DNA of 64,000 nucleotides from Sporosarcina globispora. Lineage in GTDB: Bacteria > Bacillota > Bacilli > Bacillales > Cytobacillaceae. The notes under the pieces are model-generated. The model was not told the origin of the DNA. It saw only the letters and a list, made by a program, of their open reading frames with translations, and searched no databases. A program made the position numbers and the translations under genes. Shown here piece by piece: positions 25,866 through 35,010 of the stretch (position 1 is its first letter; each line of letters opens with the position of its first letter). The DNA lies in assembly GCF_001274725.1 (NCBI RefSeq), contig NZ_LGUF01000007.1, positions 4,877,721-4,941,720 on the forward strand. Direction: 5' to 3'.

Positions 25866-25990
25866 AATACTCACTCCCATATTTGTCATAAATATACTTA
25901 AACCAAGATTATCAGAAACAAAGTTTTTTATCATTATTTTAAGTATGGAGTTTATTAGCCAAATGCAATGAAAAAAGCCCCCGAAGGAGC

Positions 25991-26308
25991 TTATTGCTGT
26001 TTTCTCTGTACAGTAAGGCTAACCGCTTTATTATCTTTAAGGTTATGTGTGACCATAACCAGCACAGTTACCGGCTTGCCATTTTCTTTTACAGTAAAAG
26101 TAAAGGTGTCTGTTACATCTGTTTCAGTTACTTTTTTCCTTCCCCCATACTGGTAATCCACCACTTCTTCCCCAGGGTAGTCTTCCTTTACAACAGCGAT
26201 GGCAATTCTCCCATATTTTTCATAATCGGGTTTTTGGGCAGCCCCTGCCAATGAGCCTCCCCCAGCTAATATACAAATCATCATAAGGATCGATAAATAC
26301 TTTTTCAT
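25991..26308 (-). CDS. Secreted DUF3889 protein (YqzG/YhdC-like)
   Basis: A 105-residue secreted protein with a signal peptide (residues 1-24, LMMICILAGGGSLAGAA) and one DUF3889 domain (KYGRIAIAVVKEDYPGEEVVDYQY onward, ending VSLTVQR). Domain function is unknown; B. subtilis YhdC and YqzG are homologs. ATG 26308 follows GGAGGC closely; an ATG four codons earlier is in frame. It precedes the two-component genes on the same strand by about 125 bp and is near yhdB, as in B. subtilis. Confidence 0.8.
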   Translation of the reverse strand: MKKYLSILMMICILAGGGSLAGAAQKPDYEKYGRIAIAVVKEDYPGEEVVDYQYGGRKKVTETDVTDTFTFTVKENGKPVTVLVMVTHNLKDNKAVSLTVQRKQQ

Positions 26309-26512
26309 GTTGGCCTCCAATACATGTGTATTAATTATATTTTTGGCCCAGCCTTCAATTTTATGTATGGAATTGCTATATAATTGAACATGCCCAATAT
26401 ACAGGTAAATGATGAAAACCCTTATAAATCAACAAGTCCAACATTTACTTTGAAATTAATTTCTGTATCATCATAAACTATAATCAACTCCTGAAAGAGG
26501 AGGAGAGGACAA

Positions 26513-26767
26513 ATGAATAAAGTGGATTATGATCGGGCGTTATATTATACACACCGGTCTGAATGGGATAACCTGCTGATCCTGATGGTCAGAACAGAAG
26601 ATCAGTTTCTTTCGAAGAAGATCGAACATTTTCTGCATGCCTACAACTTCGAAAAAGACTATTCTGTCATTGAGAAACACTTATACTCACTGCTAAGATA
26701 CGTTGACCATGCTAATGAATTATCGGAAAAACAGCTGCCAAACACTGTTTATTATGAACTGACTTAA
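26513..26767 (+). CDS. yhdB: YhdB-like small protein
   Basis: An 84-residue soluble protein rich in aromatic and charged residues (DYDRALYYTHRSEWDNLLIL, IEHFLHAYNF). It matches my recollection of the YhdB-like family, which is known only from Bacillaceae and has no assigned function. The gene begins at ATG 26513 after GAGGAGGAGAGG. Its place between yhdA and the spoVR region on the opposite strand agrees with B. subtilis order. Confidence 0.75.
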   Translation: MNKVDYDRALYYTHRSEWDNLLILMVRTEDQFLSKKIEHFLHAYNFEKDYSVIEKHLYSLLRYVDHANELSEKQLPNTVYYELT

Positions 26768-26790
26768 AATAAGAATTCCACCAATTAATA

Positions 26791-26818
26791 AAACACGGAT
26801 TTTTTTAGTCCGTGTTTT
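26791..26818. terminator. Bidirectional terminator between yhdB and yhdA
   Basis: AAACACGGA / TCCGTGTTT with a T-rich loop and T-tract on the + strand. Confidence 0.8.
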
Positions 26819-26828
26819 TGTGTATTCA

Positions 26829-27368
26829 TTATTTTAATTCCTGCTTAATTTGACCATATGCCTTCATATATACTTGAAGTTCATTTATTAAACCCTCAAC
26901 AAGCTTGGCTGGCTCCTCAAAAAGGCCATCATTTTCATAATCAAAACAATGCGGATCCAGGACAAGCTGTTTTGGTATGACATTGGCATAGACACCCCTG
27001 CCGGCAATTCTCATATTATTCAAGGCATTGATGCCGCCTTTTCCTCCGCCTGCCACAACCAGCAAACCGACTGGCTTATGGGCAAATTGCTCGCTTCCGA
27101 GAAAATCCAGCGCATTCTTTAAAGCCCCGCTCATTGCACTGTGGTATTCAGGAGAAGCAAGAATAATCCCATCGGATTCTGCAATCTGCTGGCGCAGCTT
27201 TTTAACAGCAGGGAGCTGATATTGTTCTTCTGTTCCATTATATAAAGGAATTTCTCCAATGCTTAAATCAATCAGCTCAGCATTATATTTTCTTGCAATA
27301 TAACGGGAGACTATTCCTGTTCTGCCCTTTTGTCTCGGGCTTCCATTAATAATTGTAAGCTTCATCAT
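26829..27368 (-). CDS. yhdA: NAD(P)H-dependent FMN reductase (YhdA-like)
   Basis: A 179-residue flavodoxin-fold reductase: FMN phosphate-binding loop NGSPRQKGRTG at the N-terminus, and SPEYHSAMSGALKNALDFL and VAGGGKGGINALNNMR in the core, closely as in B. subtilis YhdA (azobenzene/FMN reductase). It reduces FMN or quinone/azo compounds with NAD(P)H in the cytoplasm. The start is ATG 27368 or the next ATG (27365), both just after AAGGAGA. It follows yhcZ on the same strand, separated by 140 bp. Confidence 0.9.
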   Translation of the reverse strand: MMKLTIINGSPRQKGRTGIVSRYIARKYNAELIDLSIGEIPLYNGTEEQYQLPAVKKLRQQIAESDGIILASPEYHSAMSGALKNALDFLGSEQFAHKPVGLLVVAGGGKGGINALNNMRIAGRGVYANVIPKQLVLDPHCFDYENDGLFEEPAKLVEGLINELQVYMKAYGQIKQELK

Positions 27369-27505
27369 AAACTCTCCTTTTATTTCCTGTATGCTTTAAT
27401 TATATAGAAACATAAGCTATTTAACATCGTCAGTATGGATGACATTTTTTAATTTTTCCGTAGGACTAATTCAGCAAGTAAATTCTGCAACTTTAGGATG
27501 AATTT

Positions 27506-28153
27506 TTATTTTTCCTCTGATATACCATGACGCACTGCATAAAGTGCAGCCTGTGTTCTGTCTGCGAGTTCCAATTTGGACAGAAGATTGGAAACATGGG
27601 TTTTAACTGTCTTTTCCGTAATATAAAGGGATGAAGCAATTTCTTTATTGCTTTTTCCTTTTACGATTTCCCGCAGGACCTCCATTTCTCTCTTTGTCAG
27701 TTCCTCAAAAGGCTGTCTTTCTGTACTGTTTTTGTTCGTTAAATGGGTGAGCAGATGAGAGGTAGCTTTTGGATGCAGCTGATTCTCTCCTCTCATCAGC
27801 TGGACAATTGCCTGAACGAGTATATCCGGCTCAATATCCTTCAGCTGATAACCTGAAGCCCCTGCTTCAATTGCCGGAATGACATGATCCTGGTCTGAAA
27901 AGCTTGTAAGTATCATGATTTTTACTGCAGGATATTTCTCTTTAATTTGACGTGTAGCTTCAATTCCGTTCATTACAGGCATATCCAAGTCCATTAATAC
28001 AACATCAGGCTGATTCGTCTGCATTATCTCAACAGCTTCACGGCCGTTTTTGGCCTCACCGATGATCTCTATTTCCGGCTGAGTTTTGAGGAAAAATACA
28101 AGTCCCCTTCTTACAACATGATGATCGTCCGCTATTAAAACCTTGATGGCCAT
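27506..28153 (-). CDS. yhcZ: NarL/LuxR-family response regulator (YhcZ)
   Basis: A 215-residue regulator with a receiver (IADDHHVVRRGL, phospho-acceptor in VVLMDLDMPVMNG, Lys in YQLKDIEP) and a C-terminal LuxR helix-turn-helix (LTKREMEVLREIVKGKSNKEIA, TVKTHVSNLLSKL). ATG 28153 follows GGGAGGGAG and abuts the end of the kinase gene. It is the partner of the kinase YhcY. The order yhcY-yhcZ-yhdA is that of B. subtilis. Confidence 0.92.
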   Translation of the reverse strand: MAIKVLIADDHHVVRRGLVFFLKTQPEIEIIGEAKNGREAVEIMQTNQPDVVLMDLDMPVMNGIEATRQIKEKYPAVKIMILTSFSDQDHVIPAIEAGASGYQLKDIEPDILVQAIVQLMRGENQLHPKATSHLLTHLTNKNSTERQPFEELTKREMEVLREIVKGKSNKEIASSLYITEKTVKTHVSNLLSKLELADRTQAALYAVRHGISEEK

Positions 28154-29284
28154 CTATCTCCCTCCCATTATAATTGGAATGATAATTTTAATTTCAGTTC
28201 CTTTGTTTAGCTCTGTTTTTAGTGAAAATACGCCATTCAAAGCTTCTGTCCTTTTCTTCATGCTTTTTAGGCCTAGTGAAGGTATGTCATTTTCACGATA
28301 ATGAAATCCTCTGCCACAATCAGAGATAACCATTGTCACCGTTTCTTCATCCACTGCCAGTGTTAAATCCGCAGTTGATCCACCAGAATGCTTTTTGCAA
28401 TTTGCCAGTGCTTCCTGGCCAATTCTCCAAAGAATCTCTTCGACTTTTCCTGGCAGACAGATTACACCCTTTACTTTTGAATTGAGCTTCAGGCCAAGCA
28501 TTTGACTGTACGTCTGCATAGCACATATAATTCCATTTTCCAACCCGCGCGGTTTCAGCTGCCAAATAAGCGCTCTCATCTCGCTTAAGGCTTCCTGTGC
28601 AAGATCCTGCATGTAGGAAAAAGTCTCTTTCATTTCAGGGTTATCAGCCATTTCAGCCCCTCCTCTTGCCGTTAAGCTTAAGGAAAATAAAAGCTGGTTG
28701 ACAGAATCATGCAAATCCCTTGCCAATCTGTTTCTTTCCGCAGCAAGGGCTGTCTCCTGTTCCAGCTGTGTCAGCTTAATTCGCTTTATAGCCGTTCCGA
28801 TTTGAAAAGCCACTGATTCCAGCAATGCCAATTCCTCTGGTGAAAAATATGTTTTTTCAGGTGAACCAATATTAAGGACCCCAAACTTTTCCTCTCCGGC
28901 TCTCAGAGGTACTGATGCGTGATGGGTAAGCCCATTGGTATCTTTTCTTTGTTCGGCAATTGCATCTTCTATCCTTTTGCATTCAATAATATTTGAAGCT
29001 TTGTTTAATCTGCCATCATTATAGCGGTCAATGCACCAGCAGTCTCCCTTGCACATCGGTCTGCAGTTATCCGCCGTAAGGGCAGGGGGCAGTTTCTCTT
29101 CTGCTGCCAGGCGGAACTCCCCTTGGCTATCGATAAGAAACACCCATCCTGTTTCAAGACCGGTGATATGAAGCAGTTTTTGCAGCACCTCTTTAAGGAG
29201 GGAATCAATTTCAGTTCCTTCATTCAACAGTTCTGCTATTTCTTTTAAAATTCTGATTTCCGATTGCCTTTTTTCCCCTAACAC
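28154..29284 (-). CDS. yhcY: GAF-domain sensor histidine kinase (YhcY)
   Basis: A 376-residue soluble kinase. The GAF domain spans about residues 25-170 and includes a Cys cluster CKGDCWC; a HisKA_3 domain follows with phospho-acceptor in NRLARDLHDSVNQLLFS, then HATPase (CGRGFHY). This is the NarX/LiaS/DesK class that works with NarL-type regulators such as the next gene. GTG 29284 with AAGGGGG six bases upstream gives the family length; longer in-frame starts exist. The Cys cluster could bind a metal, cluster or redox signal, which is inference. Confidence 0.88.
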   Translation of the reverse strand: MLGEKRQSEIRILKEIAELLNEGTEIDSLLKEVLQKLLHITGLETGWVFLIDSQGEFRLAAEEKLPPALTADNCRPMCKGDCWCIDRYNDGRLNKASNIIECKRIEDAIAEQRKDTNGLTHHASVPLRAGEEKFGVLNIGSPEKTYFSPEELALLESVAFQIGTAIKRIKLTQLEQETALAAERNRLARDLHDSVNQLLFSLSLTARGGAEMADNPEMKETFSYMQDLAQEALSEMRALIWQLKPRGLENGIICAMQTYSQMLGLKLNSKVKGVICLPGKVEEILWRIGQEALANCKKHSGGSTADLTLAVDEETVTMVISDCGRGFHYRENDIPSLGLKSMKKRTEALNGVFSLKTELNKGTEIKIIIPIIMGGR

Positions 29285-29401
29285 CCTAATCCCCCTTGGA
29301 ACTGTCATATTATGTACTTTTATTATATAACTTTTTTTCCCCTTTCTCCCTTGGCATTTAGGAGGAAGCAGGCCTGCGACTAAAGTTGTAAACAGAAAAA
29401 A

Positions 29402-29427
29402 CACCGAAGAGCATGCCTCTTCGGTGC
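29402..29427 (-). terminator. pgcA terminator
   Basis: Perfect 10-bp stem CACCGAAGAG / CTCTTCGGTG with T-tracts on both strands. It lies between pgcA and yhcY. Confidence 0.85.
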
Positions 29428-29499
29428 ACCTTTTTTTATAATTGTATGAAAAACGTCAAGCGTCAACCATTGCAATCAGCTTTTCAGGAGAAGGCAGCA

Positions 29500-31245
29500 T
29501 TAGTTTTTAACCGAACTGCCCATTCTTTCTTCAACGATTTCCATAAAAGCTTTTTGAATTGATTCCAGCTTTTCCTTACTGCTCTCTAGTGAAGAGGCAC
29601 TGATGCCAAAATAGAATTTAATTTTGGGTTCTGTTCCTGATGGCCTTAGGCAGATCCAGGTATCATCTTCAAAGAAATACTTAATAACATTGGATTTGGG
29701 CAGGTCAATTTTTTTCTCTGCACCATCTGCATCAGTTCTGATTCCTGTTAAGTAATCTTCAACAGCCTGGACCTTCATGCCTTTAAGGTCCTTTATCGGA
29801 TTGGCCCGGAAAGAAGCCAGGGTCTGCTGGATTTTTTCTGCCCCTTCAATTCCTTTTAGAGTCATTGATTTCAATCCTTCAAGGAAATAACCATACTCGT
29901 TAAATAAACTGAGCAGCGCATCATAAAGGGACATTCCCTTCTTTTTATAAAAAGCTGCCATTTCCGTAGCTAGCAAAGCTGCCTGGACAGCATCTTTATC
30001 CCTTGCAAAATCCCCGATCAGATAACCATAGCTTTCTTCATATCCGAACAGGAAGCTGTTTTCACCCGACTCTTCATATTTCTTGATTTTTTCTGCAATA
30101 AACTTAAAACCTGTTAATACATCAATCGTCTCCACACCAAAAGAAGTGGCAACTCTGCGTCCAAATTCCGAAGTAACAATCGTTTTTAACATAACACCAT
30201 TAGCAGGCAGTGTATTCTTCTCTTTCTTCTGAGAGAGTATATAGTGAAGCAGCAGGGCACCTGTCTGATTTCCTGTCAAAAGCACATACTCTCCATCTTT
30301 GTTCTTGGCAGCAATGCCAAGACGGTCCGCGTCCGGATCTGTAGCAATTAAAAGGTCTGCATTAGTTTCTCTTCCATCCCTCATTGCCAGCTCAAAGGCT
30401 ATTTTTTCCTCAGGGTTGGGACTCTTTACAGTCGAAAACTCAGGATCCGGAAGCTCCTGTTCCTTCACTACATGCACATGTTCATAGCCCAGTGCAGCTA
30501 ATGCCTCTCTAACAGGCTTGTTGGCTGTACCATGAAGGGGTGTAAAAACTACATGTACATCCGCTTCATTTGCGGCATGAGGATTTTCGGAAATGGTAAG
30601 GAGCTGCTTCTGATAGGCCTGATCAACTGTATTTCCAATCATTGTAATGAGGCCTTTTTCCTTTAAACTATCTTCGTCCATCACTTCAATAAGCAGTTCG
30701 TTTTCTATTTCATTTACTTTGCTTATTACAATATCAGCTTCTGCAGGAGGCAGCTGTGCCCCGTCAGCGCCATAAACCTTATAGCCATTATATTCAGGAG
30801 GGTTATGGCTTGCTGTCACAACTATGCCTGCATACGCATGCAGGTACCGGACCGCAAATGATAGTTCAGGAGTTGGGCGCAATTCGTCAAATACATATGT
30901 CTGAATGCCCCTGCTGGCAAGTGTTTTAGCTGCTTCCATGGCAAATTCCGGGGACATGTGTCGTGAATCATATGCAATTGCCACCCCTCTATTCTTTGCT
31001 TCCAATCCTTTTTCTTCTATGTATGCGGCCAGTCCCGCAGATGCCTTCCTGACAGTATATACATTCATGCGGTTTGTTCCCGGGCCAATTTCCCCCCGCA
31101 TACCTCCTGTTCCGAATTCAAGTCCTTTATAAAATGCTTCTTCAAGGAGCTTTTCATTCCCCTGCAGACGTTTCAGCTGTTCTAATAATGCACTGTCCAA
31201 GTGCTCATGATTAATCCATCGTTCTGCTGCTGTTTTCCATTCCAT
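29500..31245 (-). CDS. pgcA: Phosphoglucomutase (PgcA)
   Basis: A 581-residue alpha-D-phosphohexomutase, with active-site phosphoserine loop [17 protein letters not shown], Mg2+ loop [12 protein letters not shown], substrate loop [10 protein letters not shown] and phosphate-binding [13 protein letters not shown]. It converts glucose 6-phosphate to glucose 1-phosphate for UDP-glucose, teichoic acid and glycolipid synthesis. ATG 31245 follows AGGAGGTC. It is monocistronic by the terminators on both sides. Homolog of B. subtilis PgcA (YhxB) in the same neighbourhood (near yhcX and yhcY). Confidence 0.95.
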   Translation of the reverse strand: MEWKTAAERWINHEHLDSALLEQLKRLQGNEKLLEEAFYKGLEFGTGGMRGEIGPGTNRMNVYTVRKASAGLAAYIEEKGLEAKNRGVAIAYDSRHMSPEFAMEAAKTLASRGIQTYVFDELRPTPELSFAVRYLHAYAGIVVTASHNPPEYNGYKVYGADGAQLPPAEADIVISKVNEIENELLIEVMDEDSLKEKGLITMIGNTVDQAYQKQLLTISENPHAANEADVHVVFTPLHGTANKPVREALAALGYEHVHVVKEQELPDPEFSTVKSPNPEEKIAFELAMRDGRETNADLLIATDPDADRLGIAAKNKDGEYVLLTGNQTGALLLHYILSQKKEKNTLPANGVMLKTIVTSEFGRRVATSFGVETIDVLTGFKFIAEKIKKYEESGENSFLFGYEESYGYLIGDFARDKDAVQAALLATEMAAFYKKKGMSLYDALLSLFNEYGYFLEGLKSMTLKGIEGAEKIQQTLASFRANPIKDLKGMKVQAVEDYLTGIRTDADGAEKKIDLPKSNVIKYFFEDDTWICLRPSGTEPKIKFYFGISASSLESSKEKLESIQKAFMEIVEERMGSSVKN

Positions 31246-31393
31246 TGTATGACCTCCTAAAAAAAGCTTCTACATATCTTTTTCGAGTTCAAGGCGGATT
31301 TTCCTCTTAAAAACATCCGAGTTATTTTGACAATTTCCACCTTTAAATATGCATGCATCGGCTATGGCATTGCTCCTTCCGATGAAAAGCATT

Positions 31394-31415
31394 GAGCGCC
31401 TGGTGAAAGGCGCTC
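31394..31415 (-). terminator. Hairpin after yhcX
   Basis: GAGCGCC / GGCGCTC with an 8-nt loop just after the yhcX stop codon. The T-tract is weak, so it may act as a partial terminator or 3' stabiliser. Confidence 0.5.
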
Positions 31416-31431
31416 TAGCTGCAACTTTATA

Positions 31432-32970
31432 TTACTTCTTATATTTAATGCTGTAAATATCATGCCTGCGGTCTTTCAGCTGGCGCACAGTGCCATCCTG
31501 TCTTTGGCGGCGGAGAATCTCCAGGTCAACATCACCAATCAGGACCATTTCGATATTCGGGTTTGTTTCACCGACAATGCCATCCCTTGCAAACTCAAAA
31601 TCCGATGGTGCAAATATGGCTGACTGTGCATACTGAATATCCATATTTTCTGTTTGCGGCAAATTCCCGACCGTTCCTGAAATAACCGTGTATATTTGAT
31701 TTTCGACAGCGCGTGCCTGAGCACAATAGCGCACCCGCAAATACCCTTGGCGATCTTCAGTACAGAAAGGTGTAAAAATAATTTTTGCTCCTTTATCGGT
31801 CGCAATTCTCGCCAGCTCAGGGAATTCAATATCATAGCAAATTTGGATCGCTATTTTTCCGCAATCCGTATCAAATACCTTCACTTCGTCCCCACGGCTG
31901 ATTCCCCACCACTTCCGCTCATTTCGGGTAATATGGAGCTTATACTGCTTTTCAATCGTTCCATCCCGGCGGAAAAGATATGCGATATTATAAATCTCAT
32001 CATCGTCTTCTTTGACGAAATGAGAGCCGCCAATAATATTGATATTATACCTGACTGCCAAATCAGTAAATAACTCGATATATTGCTCCGTATACTCTGT
32101 CAGCTTTCTGACAGCCAGGCTTGGTGAACGTTCGTCCAAGAAGGACATTAGCTGGGTGGTAAATAATTCTGGAAATACTGCAAAGTCAGAACCGGAATCA
32201 GAAGCAACATCTGTAAAATATTCTACTTGATGGGCAAATTCATCGAAGGATTTAATCTGCCGCATTAAATATTGCACCACACAAATACGGACCGGGTAAC
32301 TTGTTTTATAAAAACGCTTGGTCATTGGCCTGTAATCAACATTATTCCATTCCATCAGTGTTGCATATTTATTTGACTGAACATCATCAGGCAAATAGTT
32401 CGGATTAATCCTCATCAGGGTAAATTCATTCAGGAGCTGAAAGGACAAAACCGGGTCATATATTTTATGGAGCGAAACTTCGTTGACATACTCACGGGGG
32501 TTCATTCCATTGGCGTATTTATGATAGTTTGGAATACGGCCCCCTATTATGATGCTTTTTAAATTCAAAGACCTGACAAGCTCTTTTCTCTCCTCATACA
32601 GTCGATGTCCGATTTTCATTCTGCGGTAATCCGGATGAACCATTACTTCTATTCCATAAAGGTTATAGCCTTCCGGATTGTGGTTCGTTATGTATCCCTT
32701 ATCTGTTACATCATCCCATGAATGGCGGTCATCATACTCATCAAAGTTGATAATAAGGCTAGAGCAGGAACCAATGATTTCCCCATCATATTCCGCAACA
32801 AACTGGCCTTCAGGGAAAATATCCAGATGGCTTTCAAGCTGATCTTTCTTCCAGGGGATCATGCCGGGGAAACAGAGCTCCTGCAGGGCAACGATATGAT
32901 CTATATCTGAATGCCGTGTATTTCTGATAATCATTTTTTTCTCAAACTTCTTTAAATCAAGCTTTGTCAA
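31432..32970 (-). CDS. yhcX: GNAT-nitrilase fusion protein (YhcX)
   Basis: A 512-residue two-domain protein. An N-terminal GNAT acetyltransferase (about residues 12-190; YGIEVMVHPDYRRMKIGHRLY) is fused to a C-terminal carbon-nitrogen hydrolase (about 225-500) with the catalytic Glu in DFAVFPELFT, Lys in QYKLHITRNE and Cys in IAIQICYDIEFPE. The hydrolase class cleaves amides or nitriles. The physiological substrate of YhcX is not firmly known. The start is TTG 32970, ten bases after AAAGGAG. Confidence 0.92.
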   Translation of the reverse strand: MTKLDLKKFEKKMIIRNTRHSDIDHIVALQELCFPGMIPWKKDQLESHLDIFPEGQFVAEYDGEIIGSCSSLIINFDEYDDRHSWDDVTDKGYITNHNPEGYNLYGIEVMVHPDYRRMKIGHRLYEERKELVRSLNLKSIIIGGRIPNYHKYANGMNPREYVNEVSLHKIYDPVLSFQLLNEFTLMRINPNYLPDDVQSNKYATLMEWNNVDYRPMTKRFYKTSYPVRICVVQYLMRQIKSFDEFAHQVEYFTDVASDSGSDFAVFPELFTTQLMSFLDERSPSLAVRKLTEYTEQYIELFTDLAVRYNINIIGGSHFVKEDDDEIYNIAYLFRRDGTIEKQYKLHITRNERKWWGISRGDEVKVFDTDCGKIAIQICYDIEFPELARIATDKGAKIIFTPFCTEDRQGYLRVRYCAQARAVENQIYTVISGTVGNLPQTENMDIQYAQSAIFAPSDFEFARDGIVGETNPNIEMVLIGDVDLEILRRQRQDGTVRQLKDRRHDIYSIKYKK

Positions 32971-32999
32971 TGGTGGTGCACTCCTTTTGGATATTATAA

Positions 33000-33158
33000 T
33001 TATCCTGGACGCTGATCCCAGGGCTCAACCTCTCCAGTGATATACAGGTCTTTTCCCTTTTTTACTGTTTCTATAACACCTACTAGCCCAATTTCCCTCT
33101 TATGGTTATCTTGCGTCTTTTCCTTTATATATATTTCTATAAAGGTGTTGAATATCTT
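33000..33158 (-). other. Possible small ORF without a standard start codon
   Basis: A minus-strand frame open for 52 codons ends at TAA 33000 and reads as plausible protein (IGLVGVIETVKKGKDLYITG, then EVEPWDQRP), but it has no in-frame ATG, GTG or TTG. It may be a decayed or frameshifted small gene upstream of yhcX. The rest of the 330-bp yhcX-bdbC interval shows no further gene. Confidence 0.3.
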
Positions 33159-33324
33159 CTATAATTTATTTGATTCTCGGTAAATATCCATGTTAATTTA
33201 ATTGCAAAATGCCATTTCAATATTACAAATGCCCTATTTCTGATGCTCCTCTGAACATGTTAATTTACAAGGGATGTACTTTAGCTTTATAATTTTTAAA
33301 GTACATATTAATAAGGAGACAATT

Positions 33325-33765
33325 ATGGAGAAAACACAAACAGACCGGCGGGAGAGTTTGCTGTTTATTGCCTGGGCAGCATCGATTCTGGCCATGTTCG
33401 GCAGTCTTTATTTTTCGGAAATCAGGCAATACGAACCTTGTGAGCTTTGCTGGTATCAAAGGATCATCATGTATCCCTTTACTGTCATACTTGGTATTGC
33501 TGTAGTTAAGAAAGATTATCGCATCAGCCTTTACACAATGGTGTTATCTGCAGTTGGAGCGGCAATTTCCATCTATCACTACTCCATACAAAAAATTTCA
33601 TTCATGGCAGATCATGCGGCTGCATGCGGGAGAGTCCCCTGTACAGGACAATATATTAATTGGCTTGGATTCATCACGATTCCGTTTTTAGCATTGACAG
33701 CTTTTATTATTATTTTTACTTGCAGTTATCTTGTCTGGAAGAAATCCAAGGAGGTAGCAGAATAA
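33325..33765 (+). CDS. bdbC: Disulfide bond formation protein, DsbB-like (BdbC)
   Basis: A 146-residue DsbB-family protein with four membrane helices. The first periplasm-side Cys pair is in EPCELCWYQR and the second in CGRVPC, as needed to pass electrons from a thiol oxidase to quinone. ATG 33325 follows AAGGAG; an earlier in-frame ATG at 33274 has no site. The stop overlaps the start of a thioredoxin-like gene (TAATG), so the two are coupled. B. subtilis BdbC works with the oxidase BdbD. Here the partner is a shorter thioredoxin-fold protein. Confidence 0.92.
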   Translation: MEKTQTDRRESLLFIAWAASILAMFGSLYFSEIRQYEPCELCWYQRIIMYPFTVILGIAVVKKDYRISLYTMVLSAVGAAISIYHYSIQKISFMADHAAACGRVPCTGQYINWLGFITIPFLALTAFIIIFTCSYLVWKKSKEVAE

Positions 33766-34235
33766 TGAAAAAAGTCATTATTTTTCTTGCCATTATCGTT
33801 GCGTTATTCGCAGCTGTGGGAATTTTAACTAAAATGCAAAATGAAGAAAAAGCATCAGGGGATAATCCATATGGAAAAGATTCACTTCATCCTGAAACGA
33901 TCAAACAGCTTGAAGACCCGAATTATCAGAATCTGATTCTTCCTGAAGAATTAGAGGGAAAATTGGATAAGAATGAAGATGTTACCGTTTATTTTTATAG
34001 CCCAACATGCCCTCATTGCCATAAGACAACTCCTGTCGTGGCTCCGCTTACAGAGGATATGGGTCTAGACCTTGTCCAGTTCAATCTGCTTGAATTTGAA
34101 GACGGCTGGGACCGTTATGGAATTAAGGAAACACCAACAATTGTACAATACAAAGACGGTAAAGAGGTAAACAGAATTACTGGATATCAGGAAAAAGAAG
34201 TCTTTGAACAATGGTTTAATGAGAATTCAAAATAA
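33765..34235 (+). CDS. Membrane-anchored thioredoxin-like protein
   Basis: A 156-residue protein with one N-terminal membrane helix (residues 4-24) and an extracytoplasmic thioredoxin fold with active site SPTCPHCHKT and cis-proline loop KETPTIV. The CPHC dipeptide is like DsbA and fits oxidation rather than reduction, although it is shorter than DsbA/BdbD. The start ATG 33765 overlaps the bdbC stop. Together they probably form a disulfide-forming pair on the outer face of the membrane. Confidence 0.9.
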   Translation: MKKVIIFLAIIVALFAAVGILTKMQNEEKASGDNPYGKDSLHPETIKQLEDPNYQNLILPEELEGKLDKNEDVTVYFYSPTCPHCHKTTPVVAPLTEDMGLDLVQFNLLEFEDGWDRYGIKETPTIVQYKDGKEVNRITGYQEKEVFEQWFNENSK

Positions 34236-34239
34236 CCAA

Positions 34240-34268
34240 AAACGCCTGCGCGCTGTGCAGGCGTTTTT
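34240..34268. terminator. Bidirectional terminator
   Basis: AACGCCTGC / GCAGGCGTT with T-tracts in both directions, between the thioredoxin-like gene and yhcU. Confidence 0.88.
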
Positions 34269-34667
34269 TCATACAAGCATTTCATTTGCTGCTTTGGTAT
34301 AGACACTGAATAAATCATTCCGCGGCATTCTCTCTCCACAAAAATGACCGTAGTCGAACGGAAACGATAAACCGAATTCTTGAAGTATTTGAACATTTTT
34401 GACGAATATCGTTTCATATTTGTCACTTATCTGCTGTGATTCCAGAATAGCCATTAAAGTCTGCAGCCCTGCTATAACTTGATATGCTTCTTTTAATGTA
34501 CCAAAGTATTCAAAGTGCCGTGTAGAAGTATGTAGGATCTTCTGCTGTTCAAACTCTCTAATATCATCATCTGTGAAGTAAAGAGGAAACACATTTGAAT
34601 AAAATTGAGCTATTAATTCTTGAATTTTTTGTTCCTGATCAGGAGTTGATGCGAATACAACTTTCAC
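34269..34667 (-). CDS. yhcU: YhcU-family protein
   Basis: A 132-residue soluble, mostly helical protein (KVVFASTPDQEQKIQELIAQ at the N-terminus, CGERMPRNDLF near the end). It resembles B. subtilis YhcU, a protein of unknown function, and lies next to a pseudouridine synthase as yhcU does next to yhcT. The start is GTG 34667 with AAGGTGGG six bases upstream. Confidence 0.75.
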   Translation of the reverse strand: MKVVFASTPDQEQKIQELIAQFYSNVFPLYFTDDDIREFEQQKILHTSTRHFEYFGTLKEAYQVIAGLQTLMAILESQQISDKYETIFVKNVQILQEFGLSFPFDYGHFCGERMPRNDLFSVYTKAANEMLV

Positions 34668-35010
34668 TGATAACCCACCTTCGTAATCCTTGTAATCAGT
34701 TCGTAATATATACTTTAGAATATCATATTCTCAAAGCCCTTTAGGGTGGTAATTATACCCACGCAGAAGGTATTTGTTTACAATTTTTCCTCCTGCGGAA
34801 ATAGATGGAATCTGTTCGATTCTTTATGACTGGTGCTAAAGTTTTATATTTACTCCAATTTTATCAAATTGATAACCCGTTTTAAATATTACAATAATAT
34901 TTTTTGGATTCCTATTCCTTTTACAGTCTGCTTTAAAAGGCTAATATATTATTGTAATTAATTTATATGTGTAAAGAGCATGATTATTCAATCAGGATAA
35001 GGAGTAATTT
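34668..35010. other. Divergent intergenic region, no gene seen
   Basis: About 340 bp of very AT-rich sequence between yhcU and the pseudouridine synthase gene. It must hold both promoters. I see no clear consensus pair, riboswitch or small ORF. Confidence 0.4.
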
